Assembly (NCBI RefSeq): GCF_002934685.1
Contig: NZ_NKHL01000099.1
Coordinates: forward strand, 1 to 64,000
Origin: Pseudomonas bohemica
GTDB taxonomy: Bacteria > Pseudomonadota > Gammaproteobacteria > Pseudomonadales > Pseudomonadaceae
Direction of reading: 5' to 3'
DNA: 64,000 nt
The notes under the pieces are model-generated. The model searched no databases, had not been told where the DNA came from, and saw only the letters and a program-made list of their open reading frames with translations. Each line of letters starts with the position of its first letter. The stretch's first letter is position 1. Shown here in pieces: positions 1-8,574 of this stretch. A program made the position numbers and the translations under genes.

Positions 1-115
1 GCAGACGCGACAGCGCCAAGGGGCCGCGATAGACCCGGCCCAGGTCGAGCAGCTCGCCGCCCGGCGCCTGACGCCAGAGCACGTCCCGTGCGTTGGCGGT
101 TTGGGCATTACTCAT
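1..115 (-). CDS. Unidentified protein, N-terminal 38 codons only (cut by window edge)
   Basis: A reading frame opens at an ATG at 113-115 on the minus strand, preceded by a clear AGGAG ribosome site seven bases upstream, and runs off the left end without a stop. The visible peptide starts MSNAQTANARDVLW and has no signal peptide or membrane segment. It is divergent from the sulfonate-type binding protein at 401, so it may belong to the same sulfur-scavenging locus. The fragment is too short to name a family. Confidence 0.5.
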   Translation of the reverse strand, partial: MSNAQTANARDVLWRQAPGGELLDLGRVYRGPLALSRL

Positions 116-288
116 TCGTAACTCCTGCATGTCCACGAGGGTGACAACTGCATTCCAGAGCGTCTGCCTAGGAAAACGTCACTTTCAGATAATCCACGAT
201 TCGACTTATCCCTTAAAAGAATATTTAGCTTGAGGATTATCCAAAACGGGCATAAGCGAACGTTTTCATATAAATGGGCAGTCACGTA

Positions 289-340
289 TAAGCTAATAAC
301 CAGACGATATTTAAAAAATACTTTTTAGAACTCTATGATT
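289..340 (+). promoter_or_regulatory. Shared upstream block of the sulfonate-type binding protein gene (copy A)
   Basis: This 52-bp AT-rich block aligns without gaps to 10867-10918 upstream of the TauA-like gene. By hand count about 37 of 52 bases agree, including TAAGCTAAT, GATATTTAAAA, TAGAA and TATGAT. It starts 112 bp before the chosen start codon, against 113 bp in the other copy. A shared promoter or activator site, for instance for CysB-type sulfate-starvation control, is inferred; nothing in the sequence names the regulator. Confidence 0.55.
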
Positions 341-400
341 CGTGACTTGGCGTTCGCCAGCCCCTACTCCGGCCCTCTTGATCCCGAGCACGAATTCATC

Positions 401-1375
401 ATGCCAACCGCAACCGACCGCAACCGGAAAAACCTTCGCAGTCCTTTACTCGCAGGACTGGCCATCACCCTCGCCTGCGCGCTCGCATTGCCCGCCCAGG
501 CTCGCGAGACGGTACGCATCGGCTACCAGAAATCCTCGACGCTGATTACCTTGCTGAAGGCTCAGGGCACGCTGGAAAAGGCTCTTGGCAAAGACGATAT
601 CGACATTACCTGGCACGAGTTTCCGAGCGGATTGCCGCTGCTGGAAGCGCTGAACATCGGCAACGTCGACATCAGTGCCGACGTGGCCGACACCGTGCCT
701 ATCTTCGCCCAGGCCGCACAGGCGAAACTGACGTATTTCGCTGAAGAGTCAGCCTCCCCGAGCGCACAGGCGATCGTGGTCGCCAAGGATTCGACGATCC
801 AGCAGCTGTCGGACCTCAAGGGCAAAAAGGTCGCGGTGACCAAGGCCGCCGGCACGCACTACCTGCTGATAGCCGCGCTGAACAAGGCCGGCCTGACGTT
901 CGCCGATATCCAGCCCGCTTACCTGACGCCTGCCGACGGCCGCGCCGCGTTCGAGAACGGCAAGGTCGATGCGTGGGTCACCTGGGAACCCTTCCTCACC
1001 AGCGTGCAACGCCAATTGCCGACCCGCACCCTCACCGACGGCACGGGGCTTGCCAATTACAAACGCTACTACCTGACGAGCACGGCCTACGCCAGCGCGC
1101 ACCCTGAAGTGCTCAAGCTGGTGTATCGGCAATTGCAGGAAGCCGGCAGCTGGATCAAGAAAAACCCGCGCGATGCCGCCCAGGTGTTAGGTCCGCTGTG
1201 GGGCAATCTGGATGTGGAAACCGTCGAATCGGCGAACGCCCATCGCAGTTATCAGGTCGAGCCCGTGAAGGCCGATCAGTTGGGCGAGCAGCAGAAAATC
1301 GCTGATGCCTTCTTTGCCGCAGGGCTGCTGCCCAGGGCTGTGGACGCCAAGGACGTGGGCATCTGGAAGCCCTGA
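401..1375 (+). CDS. Aliphatic sulfonate-type ABC transporter substrate-binding protein (SsuA family)
   Basis: This 324-residue periplasmic binding protein would capture an organic sulfonate or similar sulfur source. A basic start and a hydrophobic stretch ending in ALPAQA form a signal peptide with cleavage near residue 34. The mature part opens with ETVRIGYQK and contains GTHYLLIAAL and VDAWVTWEPF, typical of SsuA/TauA/NrtA-like proteins. I prefer the ATG at 401 because the upstream in-frame ATG at 335 lies inside a conserved promoter-like block and before the signal peptide. No permease or ATPase of the SsuBC type follows; the next genes belong to a different importer class. It probably depends on components encoded elsewhere, possibly in the gene cut at the left edge. 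Confidence 0.8.
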   Translation: MPTATDRNRKNLRSPLLAGLAITLACALALPAQARETVRIGYQKSSTLITLLKAQGTLEKALGKDDIDITWHEFPSGLPLLEALNIGNVDISADVADTVPIFAQAAQAKLTYFAEESASPSAQAIVVAKDSTIQQLSDLKGKKVAVTKAAGTHYLLIAALNKAGLTFADIQPAYLTPADGRAAFENGKVDAWVTWEPFLTSVQRQLPTRTLTDGTGLANYKRYYLTSTAYASAHPEVLKLVYRQLQEAGSWIKKNPRDAAQVLGPLWGNLDVETVESANAHRSYQVEPVKADQLGEQQKIADAFFAAGLLPRAVDAKDVGIWKP

Positions 1376-1509
1376 TATATCGATACACACACTCGCACCT
1401 GCTCGGCCATCCAAGACGGTCGATTAAGGTGGGTCGCCATCCGACCCGCCTTCTTTGCGGGCAAGGACGCTGCTACAGGTAAACGTTCATCTCAATTTGA
1501 GCATCGTTC

Positions 1510-2382
1510 ATGAAAGGCCTGAAACCTCTGTCGCTGTCAGCATTACTCGGATCCGCAGTCCTGCTGAACGCGCTGTTCGCATCCTCTGCCATCGCCGGTC
1601 TGCTGGAAAAAGGTCGCACCCAGGGTCTGACCGCCGGGATCGCCAACGAGCAGCCCTACGCCTACATTGACACCAGCGGCAAAACCGTCGGTGCCAACGT
1701 GGAAATCCTGCAAGCGATCCTTTCGCAACTGGGCATCACCAAGGTCGAGACACCTATCACCGAGTTCGGCTCGCTGGTGCCGGGTCTGGCTGCCGGTCGT
1801 TTCGATCTGATTGGCGCCGGGCTGTTCATCAACCCGGCGCGCTGCAAGGTAATCGGTTATTCCAACCCGGTGACCCGCTCCGGCGGTGCGTTCATCGTCA
1901 AGGCCGGCAACCCGCTGAAGCTGCACAGCCTCAAGGACGTCGCGGCCAATGGCAAGGCGCGCCTGGCCACCCAACCGGGCAGTAATCAGGTCCAGGAAGC
2001 CAAGGACAGCGGCATCGCCACCAGTAATGTCGTGCTGTTCGACAAGGACACCGAAGCCCTGGCCGCACTGCAGGCCGATCGTGTCGACGTGGTGTATTTC
2101 CCGGATGCGGAGGTCATCAGCCTGGTCAAGAAAGCCAACAGCCCGGCCATCGAACGCGCTCTGCCCTTCGACCAGATCCCGGATGCCGAAGGCAAACCGA
2201 CCTGGAATTACCATGCCTACGGCCTGCCGAAGAATGACCCTGAGTTTACCAAGGCTTTCAACGAACAACTGGCCAAGCTACGCGCTTCGGGCGAGCTGCT
2301 GAAGATTCTGCAGAAATACGGCTATACCGAAAACGAGCTGCCACCGGCCGACATTACTGCCGAGCAGCGTTGCAACCGCTGA
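1510..2382 (+). CDS. ehuB: Polar amino-acid/ectoine-type ABC transporter substrate-binding protein (EhuB-like)
   Basis: This 290-residue SBP_bac_3 family protein has a signal peptide ending around residue 29 (SSAIA-G). The lobe sequence AGLFINPARCKVIGYSNP resembles the ligand-pocket region of EhuB, the ectoine/hydroxyectoine binding protein, and the gene order B-C-D-A that follows is that of ehu loci. The ectoine-breakdown genes that accompany ehu elsewhere are absent, so ectoine as substrate is an inference and a different zwitterionic or amino-acid ligand is possible. A 328-bp gap with REP elements separates it from the permease gene. Confidence 0.65.
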   Translation: MKGLKPLSLSALLGSAVLLNALFASSAIAGLLEKGRTQGLTAGIANEQPYAYIDTSGKTVGANVEILQAILSQLGITKVETPITEFGSLVPGLAAGRFDLIGAGLFINPARCKVIGYSNPVTRSGGAFIVKAGNPLKLHSLKDVAANGKARLATQPGSNQVQEAKDSGIATSNVVLFDKDTEALAALQADRVDVVYFPDAEVISLVKKANSPAIERALPFDQIPDAEGKPTWNYHAYGLPKNDPEFTKAFNEQLAKLRASGELLKILQKYGYTENELPPADITAEQRCNR

Positions 2383-2432
2383 GGCTGAGATCAAGCAGGC
2401 GCTCAGGCGTTGATTCAGTTGATGCAGTGGAA

Positions 2433-2630
2433 CCTGTGGGAGTGAACTTGCTTACGAAGAGGCTGGTACATGCGCAGCACATGTGGCGGGTAACGGTCGG
2501 TCTTCGTGAGCAAGCTCACTCCCACAGGGGATAGCGCTTGCTTACGAAGAGGCTGGTACATGCGCAGCACATGAGGCGTGTAACGGTCGGTCTTCGTCAG
2601 CAAGCTCACTCCCACAGGGGATAGCGCTTG
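2433..2630. repeat. Tandem REPIN-type inverted repeats between ehuB and ehuC
   Basis: A GTGGGAGTGAACTTGCTTACGAAG-type arm and its inverted partner ending CTCACTCCCACAGG flank a spacer with GCTGGTACATGCGCAGCAC (2433-2530). The spacer and right arm are then repeated almost exactly at 2531-2630. This is a Pseudomonas REP doublet with a partial tandem copy. It fills the 2383-2710 gap, in which I see no gene, and could form a strong hairpin in the transcript, attenuating permease expression relative to the binding protein. Confidence 0.8.
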
Positions 2631-2710
2631 CAGTGCAAGAGTAGTGAGCTTCAGCAACCTGGTTAATCGTTCGCACGCCCCATCCGGCCCCGACCCACAC
2701 GAGTACGGCC

Positions 2711-3406
2711 ATGTTCTTCGATCCGACTGCCGTGGAAACGGCACGCTTCATCGCTCGCCAGCTTGCCAACGGCGCGCTGGTGACCCTGCAAATCACCTTC
2801 TTCGCGCAACTGATAGTGGTGTCGATGTCCTTCGTCATCGCGCTGATGCGCCTGTCGCCCTGGCGCGTATTGCGCTGGATCGCCACGGTCTACGTCGAAA
2901 TCCTGCGTGGCATTTCCGCACTGGTGCTGCTGTTCTACTTGTTCTTTATCCTGCCGTTGTTCGGCATCAGCCTGTCGCCGATGACCACCGGCGTTCTCGG
3001 CCTCGGGTTGACCTTTTCGGCCTACGGCTCGGAGATCGTGCGTTCGGCCTTGAGCAACGTCAGTCGCGGCCAGCGTGATGCGCTGCAGGCGCTGGACTTC
3101 GATTCGATCACCGCGTTTCGCCGCATCGTCCTGCCCCAAGCCCTCCCCTTCATGCTGCCGCCGATGGGCAATCAGTTAGTCGAGCTGCTGAAAACCACCT
3201 CGCTGGTGTCGTTGATCACGTTGAGCGACCTGACTTTTTCCGGCGGCCAACTGATCACCACCTTGGGCCAGCAGACGCTGATCTGGAGCATCGTGCTGGT
3301 GTGCTATTTCGTCATGGCCTGGCCGATGAGCTGGCTGGTCAAACGTTATGAACGTCGGGTGACGTCGTGGCGGCGTTCTGTTGCAGCCGAGGGGGCCGCC
3401 TCATGA
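2711..3406 (+). CDS. ehuC: Amino-acid/ectoine-type ABC transporter permease (EhuC-like)
   Basis: This 231-residue inner-membrane permease is of the HisMQ type. Several hydrophobic segments and the conserved cytoplasmic loop around SRGQRDALQALDFDSITAFR (residues 117-136, the ATPase-contacting EAA region) are visible, followed by IVLPQALPFMLPP. It overlaps ehuD by four bases (ATGA), so the two subunits are translationally coupled and form the heteromeric channel. Assignment to EhuC rests on order and length; any polar amino-acid permease would look similar. Confidence 0.7.
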   Translation: MFFDPTAVETARFIARQLANGALVTLQITFFAQLIVVSMSFVIALMRLSPWRVLRWIATVYVEILRGISALVLLFYLFFILPLFGISLSPMTTGVLGLGLTFSAYGSEIVRSALSNVSRGQRDALQALDFDSITAFRRIVLPQALPFMLPPMGNQLVELLKTTSLVSLITLSDLTFSGGQLITTLGQQTLIWSIVLVCYFVMAWPMSWLVKRYERRVTSWRRSVAAEGAAS

Positions 3407-4053
3407 ATTTCGATTACGCCTTTGCCTGGTCGATTGTCCCGGATCTGTTTCAGGGCCTCCTGGTTACCGTGCAAGTGGTGGTACTGGGATTTTTGCTCGC
3501 CGTGCTGTTGGGCCTGTTGCTGGCCATTGCCCAACGCTCGCGCCTGTGCGTCCTGCGGCGCCTGAGCAGCGGTTACCTGAGTTTCTTTCGTAATACGCCG
3601 CTGATGGTGCAGCTGTACGTGCTGTTCTTCGCCCTTCCGCTGGTGGGCATCACGCTGCCAGCGGTGTCCACCGGAGTGATCGGGCTGGGCCTGTATTACG
3701 GGTCCTATATTGCCGAAGCCTTTCGCGGCGCCATCGACGGCGTACCGGCCGGGCAGTGGGAAGCGGCGCGCGCACTGGATTTCGATTCGGCCACCACCTG
3801 GCAGCGCATCATCCTGCCCCAGGCGTTGAAACCGATGCTGCCGGTGCTCGGCAACTACCTGATCGGGATGTTCAAGGAGACGCCTTTGCTGGCGGTCATC
3901 AGCATTCCCGAGCTGTTTCAGGCGGCCAAGCAGATTGCCGGCATGACCTATCGCTACAACGAGCCTTATACCGTCATGGCCCTGATGTTCCTGGCGATCA
4001 GCGTGCCGACTTCCCTGTTGTTCAAATACTTCGAAAGGCGCAGTCATGCCTGA
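3403..4053 (+). CDS. ehuD: Amino-acid/ectoine-type ABC transporter permease (EhuD-like)
   Basis: This 216-residue second channel subunit is of the HisMQ family. The start at 3403 overlaps the ehuC stop and has a GAGGGGG ribosome site; an upstream GTG in the same frame only adds residues that are a shadow of ehuC. The signature loop PAGQWEAARALDFDSAT and the ILPQALKPMLP motif are present. It ends eight bases into the ATPase gene, consistent with one operon ehuB-C-D-A. Confidence 0.7.
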   Translation: MNFDYAFAWSIVPDLFQGLLVTVQVVVLGFLLAVLLGLLLAIAQRSRLCVLRRLSSGYLSFFRNTPLMVQLYVLFFALPLVGITLPAVSTGVIGLGLYYGSYIAEAFRGAIDGVPAGQWEAARALDFDSATTWQRIILPQALKPMLPVLGNYLIGMFKETPLLAVISIPELFQAAKQIAGMTYRYNEPYTVMALMFLAISVPTSLLFKYFERRSHA

Positions 4054-4837
4054 TCTCGCACAGAGCCCTGCGCTCGCCTCACCGCAAATCAGCCTCAAGG
4101 GCGTAGTGAAAAACTTCGGCGCCCACCGGGTAATCGATCATCTGGACCTGAGCATTCCCCAAGGCCAGAAAGTCGCCTTGATCGGTCCCAGCGGTTCGGG
4201 CAAATCCACGGTACTGCGGCTGATCAAGGGGCTTGAGACATATCAGCAAGGCAGTATTGAAGTGGCCGGCGCATCGGTGCCGGCGCGCTCCTCCAGCTGG
4301 CGTTTGCCAGGCACTAAAAAGGCCCCTGTGGTGCATCGGGTCGGCATGGTGTTTCAGCAGTTCAATCTGTTCCCGCACCTGACCGTGCAGGAGAACATCA
4401 CCGAAGCCCCGTTCCGGGTGTTGAAGCTCAGCCGCGAAGAAGCGCTTGAGCGTGCGCATCAATACCTCGGGCTGGTGGGGCTGAGCCACAAAGCCGACGC
4501 CTACCCGGCGCAGTTGTCCGGCGGGCAGCAGCAACGGGTGGCCATCGCCCGCGCGTTGGCGATGCGCCCGCAAGTGATGCTGTTCGATGAAGTGACGTCG
4601 GCGCTGGACCCGGAGTTGGTCGGCGAAGTGCTGGCGGTGATTCGCGCCATCGCCCACGAGCAACAGATGACCATGCTGCTGGTGACCCACGAAATGAAGT
4701 TCGCCCAAGACATCGCCGATCGGGTGCTGTTCATGGAAGCCGGGAAAATCGTCGCCGATGGCACGCCAGAGCAGATCCTCGTCAACCCGGACAACGAGCG
4801 GACGCGGCGGTTTTTGAATCTGGTGGAAAAGCGGTAA
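4046..4837 (+). CDS. ehuA: Amino-acid/ectoine-type ABC transporter ATPase (EhuA-like)
   Basis: This 263-residue cytoplasmic ATPase energises the EhuBCD-like importer. The Walker A GPSGSGKST lies near residues 49-57, the Q-loop is in FQQFNLFPHL, the ABC signature is LSGGQQQR, and the Walker B is VMLFDEVTSALDP followed by the switch histidine in VTHEM. Length and motifs fit the HisP/GlnQ subfamily. An insertion between Walker A and the Q-loop (SWRLPGTKKAPVV) is slightly longer than in GlnQ. It is the last gene of the operon; a duplicated REP-rich spacer follows. Confidence 0.75.
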   Translation: MPDLAQSPALASPQISLKGVVKNFGAHRVIDHLDLSIPQGQKVALIGPSGSGKSTVLRLIKGLETYQQGSIEVAGASVPARSSSWRLPGTKKAPVVHRVGMVFQQFNLFPHLTVQENITEAPFRVLKLSREEALERAHQYLGLVGLSHKADAYPAQLSGGQQQRVAIARALAMRPQVMLFDEVTSALDPELVGEVLAVIRAIAHEQQMTMLLVTHEMKFAQDIADRVLFMEAGKIVADGTPEQILVNPDNERTRRFLNLVEKR

Positions 4838-4899
4838 TGGAACTGTCAGGAAACGGCGGATCGATCTGGCGTTGTCGTTGCCGGAAGGTCAGCCTTGGT

Positions 4900-5402
4900 G
4901 AGCTTGCTCACGACTGCGGCGTATCAGGCGGCCTTGCGTTGACTGAACGGCCGCGTTCGCTGCCGTCGTAACCTCCGACGTCTCCCACGGGGAATGCGTC
5001 AATCCGAAGATGCGCGAGCACCGCTGAATGTCCAACCTTTTGGGGGCAGTCCAGGGAGTGAGTCAATCCGAAGATACGCGGGCACCGCTGAACCTGTGGG
5101 AGCTTCTGGAGCTGTGCGACAGCGGCGAAGGCGGCGGATCAGGCAACCCGCGAGCTTGCTCACGACTGCGGTGTATCAGGCGGCCTTGCGTTGACTGAAC
5201 GGCCGCGTTCGCTGCCGTCGTAACCTCCGACGTCTCCCACGGGGAATGCGTCAATCCGAAGATGCGCGAGCACCGCTGAATGTCCAACCTTTTGGGGCAG
5301 TCCAGGGAGTGAGTCAATCCGAAGATACGCGAGCACCGCTGAACCTGTGGGAGCTTCTGGAGCTGTGCGACAGTGGCGAAGGCGGTGGGTCAGGCAGCCC
5401 AT
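4900..5402. repeat. Direct tandem duplication of a roughly 252-bp REP-containing unit
   Basis: Unit 1 (about 4900-5151) and unit 2 (about 5152-5402) are nearly identical, differing by scattered substitutions and a one-base indel in a G run (TTTTGGGGGCA against TTTTGGGGCA). Each contains TGTGGGAGCTTCTGGAGCTG, GCGAAGGCGG and GCGTTCGCTGCCGTCGTAAC. These segments recur as a related family in the hrcN-hrpO gap at 47.9-48.1 kb. The stretch 4838-5442 lies between two convergent transport operons and holds no gene that I can support. Confidence 0.85.
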
Positions 5403-5442
5403 CTCTAGCAGGCTGACCCACCGCGTTCGTCCGGATGCAGCC

Positions 5443-6276
5443 TTACGGCTTCCAGGCGCCGCCTTCGACGATGACTGCCGCAGGGTCGGTGCCTTCAGCC
5501 AGTTGGCTGCGCACGTATTGGTCGTACAGTTTGAGCAGGTATTTTTCCTTGCCCAGATTGGCCAGCTCGGTGTTGACCCAGTCACGCAGTTCGAGGTTGC
5601 CCTTCTTCACCGCCGGCGCGATTGGTGCTTCGTCACCCAGCTTTTGCGCCAATACGCGGTAGCCCGGATTCTGCTTGGCCCAGCTGAACAGCACCAGGTT
5701 GTCCTGGGCGTAGGCATCGCCACGACCGTTGGCCAGCGCCTGCAAGGACTCGGAGTTTTTCTCGAACTTCAGCAGTTTCCAGTCCGGGTGGTTCTTGGTC
5801 AGCCAGATGTCGGCAGTCGTCCCGGTGGTGACGATGGTGGTCTTCTTCGCCAGGTCATCGAGGCTCTTCACCTCGCTCTTTTCCGGCACCAGCGCCTGTA
5901 CCGCGACACGCAGGTTCGGGTTGGTGAAATCCACCACCTGGGCGCGTTCCGGGGTCACGGTCATGTTCGCCAGAATCAGGTCGACCTTGTCGCTCTGCAG
6001 GAACGGAATACGGCTGGCTGGCTCGACGACCACGAACTCGATCTTCTTCTCGTCGCCCAGCAGGTCCTTGGCGAAACGTCGACCCAGGTCAGTGTCGAAG
6101 CCGACGTAATCGCCCTTCTCGTTGACGAAGCCGAAAGGCGGTTTATCGCTGAAGACGCCGACGATCAACTTGTCGCGGGCCTTGATCTTGTCCAGATAGC
6201 CTTCGGCATGGGCAGCGGCACCGGCCAACAAACCGATGGCCAGCAGGGGGAAAACGAGGGCAGTTTTAAAGTTCAC
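5443..6276 (-). CDS. Polar amino-acid ABC transporter substrate-binding protein
   Basis: This 277-residue SBP_bac_3 protein starts at a GTG that overlaps the stop of the upstream ATPase (GTGA). A signal peptide ends at AAAHA near residue 24. The mature protein carries GVFSDKPPFGFVN, DTDLGRRFAKDLLG and ANMTVTPERAQVVDFTNP, the usual ligand-lobe features of glutamate/aspartate or cystine binders. It is the last gene of a four-gene minus-strand operon (permease, permease, ATPase, binding protein). The exact ligand cannot be read from the sequence. Confidence 0.8.
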   Translation of the reverse strand: MNFKTALVFPLLAIGLLAGAAAHAEGYLDKIKARDKLIVGVFSDKPPFGFVNEKGDYVGFDTDLGRRFAKDLLGDEKKIEFVVVEPASRIPFLQSDKVDLILANMTVTPERAQVVDFTNPNLRVAVQALVPEKSEVKSLDDLAKKTTIVTTGTTADIWLTKNHPDWKLLKFEKNSESLQALANGRGDAYAQDNLVLFSWAKQNPGYRVLAQKLGDEAPIAPAVKKGNLELRDWVNTELANLGKEKYLLKLYDQYVRSQLAEGTDPAAVIVEGGAWKP

Positions 6277-7034
6277 GATGCATTCCTTTTAGGCATATTT
6301 TCCACGTAGGAGAATTTCTCCAGAAACTGCTGCGCGCGTGCGGTCTGCGGGGAGCTGAAGAAGGTTTCGGGGTCGCCCTGTTCGACGATACGTCCGCCGT
6401 CCATGAACAGGATCCGGTCCGCCACCGCACGGGCAAAGGCCATTTCGTGGGTGACGATCAACAAAGTCATGCCGCTGCGCGCGAGGTCGAGAATCACCTC
6501 CAGCACTTCCTTGACCATTTCCGGGTCAAGGGCCGCGGTCACTTCATCGAACAGCATGACTTTTGGGTTCATGCACAGCGCACGGACGATCGCGATGCGC
6601 TGTTGCTGGCCGCCGGACAATTCGCGGGGGAACGCATCGCGCTTGTCCAGCAGACCAATGCGCGCGAGCAGGGTCTCGGCTTGCTGCCGCGCTTCGGCTC
6701 TGGGGCGTTTCTGCACGTTCACCGGGCCCAACAGAATGTTGTCCAAGACGCTCATATGGGGGAACAGGTGGTAGCTCTGGAACACCATGCCGATCTGCTG
6801 GCGAACGAGGCGCCAGTCGGTATTGGCGGCAAGCTCCCGGCCGTCGAAACGGTAATGCCCGGCGTGCCCGGCCTCCAGCCCGTTAAGACAGCGCAGCAAG
6901 GTGCTCTTGCCGCAACCGCTTGGGCCGAGGATGACCAGCACCTCGCCCTCTGTGACCTTCAGATCGATGTCCTGCAACACCGGGACATCGCCAAAACGTT
7001 TACTGAAGCCGGACAGCTCTATCAATGCACTCAT
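6273..7034 (-). CDS. Polar amino-acid ABC transporter ATPase (GlnQ/HisP type)
   Basis: This 253-residue ATPase has Walker A GPSGCGKST, the Q-loop FQSYHLFPHM, signature LSGGQQQR, Walker B VMLFDEVTAALDP and switch VTHEM. I use the ATG at 7034, which overlaps the stop of the preceding permease (ATGA). The open frame extends far upstream but that part is the permease read in another frame. It couples ATP hydrolysis to the two permeases encoded just upstream. Confidence 0.85.
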   Translation of the reverse strand: MSALIELSGFSKRFGDVPVLQDIDLKVTEGEVLVILGPSGCGKSTLLRCLNGLEAGHAGHYRFDGRELAANTDWRLVRQQIGMVFQSYHLFPHMSVLDNILLGPVNVQKRPRAEARQQAETLLARIGLLDKRDAFPRELSGGQQQRIAIVRALCMNPKVMLFDEVTAALDPEMVKEVLEVILDLARSGMTLLIVTHEMAFARAVADRILFMDGGRIVEQGDPETFFSSPQTARAQQFLEKFSYVENMPKRNAS

Positions 7035-7690
7035 GAGTGACTCCAGCGTCGCTCGAGCACACGGGATGCGGCTGACAACGGGTAGCAGACGAGAAAGAAA
7101 AACAGGAACAGAAAGCCGTAGATCAACACCGACTCGTAGGTCCGTTCGATGATTTGCTGGCCGATCTTGATCACTTCGACCACACCGATCAGCACCGCCA
7201 GCGAACTGGTTTTGATCAAGCGGGTGAATACGTTGATCATCGGCGGGGTCATGCGCTGCAACGCTTGGGGCAACAACACCCGGCCATACAAACCGGGCAG
7301 CCCGAGGCCGATGGCCAGCCCGGCTTCGCGCTGACCGCGAGGAATGGAGCGCAGCGCACCGCGCACCACTTCGCCGGTCTCGCTGATGCCCCACAGAGAC
7401 AACACCAGCACCGCGCACCAGAACCCGGGGATGCTCCAGCCGAAGAAAATCGGCAAGCCGAAGAAAAACAGGTACAGCCAGACCAGCACCGGAATCGCTC
7501 TGAAGGCTTCCAGGTAGATCAGCAAAATCGTGTCCAGCCAGCGAATGCCCAGGTTACGCAGCACCCCGTACGCCAGGCCGCCGATGCTGCTGAAGACGAT
7601 AGCCAACAGGGATATCCCCAGCGTGCGCCCGATGCCCGTCAGCAGCTGCGGCGCCGAGACCCACAGCAACTCAAGACCCGAACTGGCCAT
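7031..7690 (-). CDS. Polar amino-acid ABC transporter permease, second subunit
   Basis: This 219-residue HisMQ-family membrane protein starts at ATG 7690 with a strong AAAGGAGG ribosome site. That start sits inside the last 20 bases of the preceding permease gene. Hydrophobic segments and the loop RSIPRGQREAGLAIGLG with VLLPQALQRMTPP are visible. It pairs with the 7671-8336 product to form the channel. Confidence 0.8.
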   Translation of the reverse strand: MASSGLELLWVSAPQLLTGIGRTLGISLLAIVFSSIGGLAYGVLRNLGIRWLDTILLIYLEAFRAIPVLVWLYLFFFGLPIFFGWSIPGFWCAVLVLSLWGISETGEVVRGALRSIPRGQREAGLAIGLGLPGLYGRVLLPQALQRMTPPMINVFTRLIKTSSLAVLIGVVEVIKIGQQIIERTYESVLIYGFLFLFFFLVCYPLSAASRVLERRWSHS

Positions 7691-8336
7691 GCTGGAGCCT
7701 CCTTTCGACAACCCGCAGCAATAGCGAAAGCGGAACGAATAGCAGCACACAAAGCCCGGTCATGACCGCGAGCATTTCGTAGGTCTTGTAGTACAGTGCG
7801 ATGTAGTTCTTGGTGGTGTAGAGAATCTCCGGCACCGCCACGGCAGACACCACCGTGGTTTCCTTGAGCAGAAACACGAAGTTGGCGAACAGCGCAGGCA
7901 GGCTGAGGATGCCTGCTTGCGGCAAGATCACGTGGCGCAGCAACTGCCAGCGCGACAGGCCGATGGACAGCCCCGACTCGATCTGCGACTTGGGTACGGC
8001 AGCGACACCCGCGCGCAGAATCTCAGTCAGGTAAGCGCCGCCAAGAAAGGTCATGGCGATGATCGCCGAGGCGAATCCTGAAATCCGGATACCAATGCTC
8101 GGCAGCGCGAAATAGATGAAGAACAGCTGGATCAGCAGCGGCGTATTGCGTGCCAGTTCGACGTACAGCCGCACCAGGCGCTTGAGCACCGGCACTTCGA
8201 AGACAGCGATGGCGGCATTGATCAAGGCGACACAGAGCGAGGTCGCGATAGCAATCAACCCGACTTGCAGGGTGACGCCCACTGCGACGAGAAACGCAGG
8301 CAACGTGGAAAGCGCGAAATCGACATCGAAATTCAT
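7671..8336 (-). CDS. Polar amino-acid ABC transporter permease, first subunit
   Basis: This 221-residue HisMQ permease is the first gene of the minus-strand amino-acid import operon. It begins MNFDVDFALSTLPAFL, with repeated hydrophobic helices, the periplasmic-loop motif ELARNTPLLIQLFF and the ATPase-contact loop AAVPKSQIESGLSIGLSRW. The 238-bp region upstream (8337-8574) separates it from a LysR gene on the same strand and probably holds the operon promoter. Confidence 0.8.
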   Translation of the reverse strand: MNFDVDFALSTLPAFLVAVGVTLQVGLIAIATSLCVALINAAIAVFEVPVLKRLVRLYVELARNTPLLIQLFFIYFALPSIGIRISGFASAIIAMTFLGGAYLTEILRAGVAAVPKSQIESGLSIGLSRWQLLRHVILPQAGILSLPALFANFVFLLKETTVVSAVAVPEILYTTKNYIALYYKTYEMLAVMTGLCVLLFVPLSLLLRVVERRLQHGQFGS

Positions 8337-8574
8337 CTCGATGCGCGCCCTGGCGAGCCGCCAATGGGGTTATGGGATGGAGACACTGAAACTCCTGAAC
8401 GATCGGCTATGACGCGCGCCATTGGAATGTCGCGTGACGGTTCAGGAGCGATTGCAGGCTTTGTGCCATGCGCAGAAGTAGCGTTTTCCGCGGTATGAAT
8501 TGATAGAAAAAACGACGTAACTGTTTGTTTTTAAGCCGCTTTGCTGACCAGATGTTGCTACAGCAACAGTTGAG

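Noticed and set aside
335..400. Upstream ATG for the sulfonate binding-protein gene
   Set aside because: It lies inside the conserved 52-bp promoter-like block and would place 22 residues before the signal peptide.
4900..5402. CRISPR-like repetition
   Set aside because: There are only two 252-bp units, in direct contact and without short regular repeats and unique spacers.
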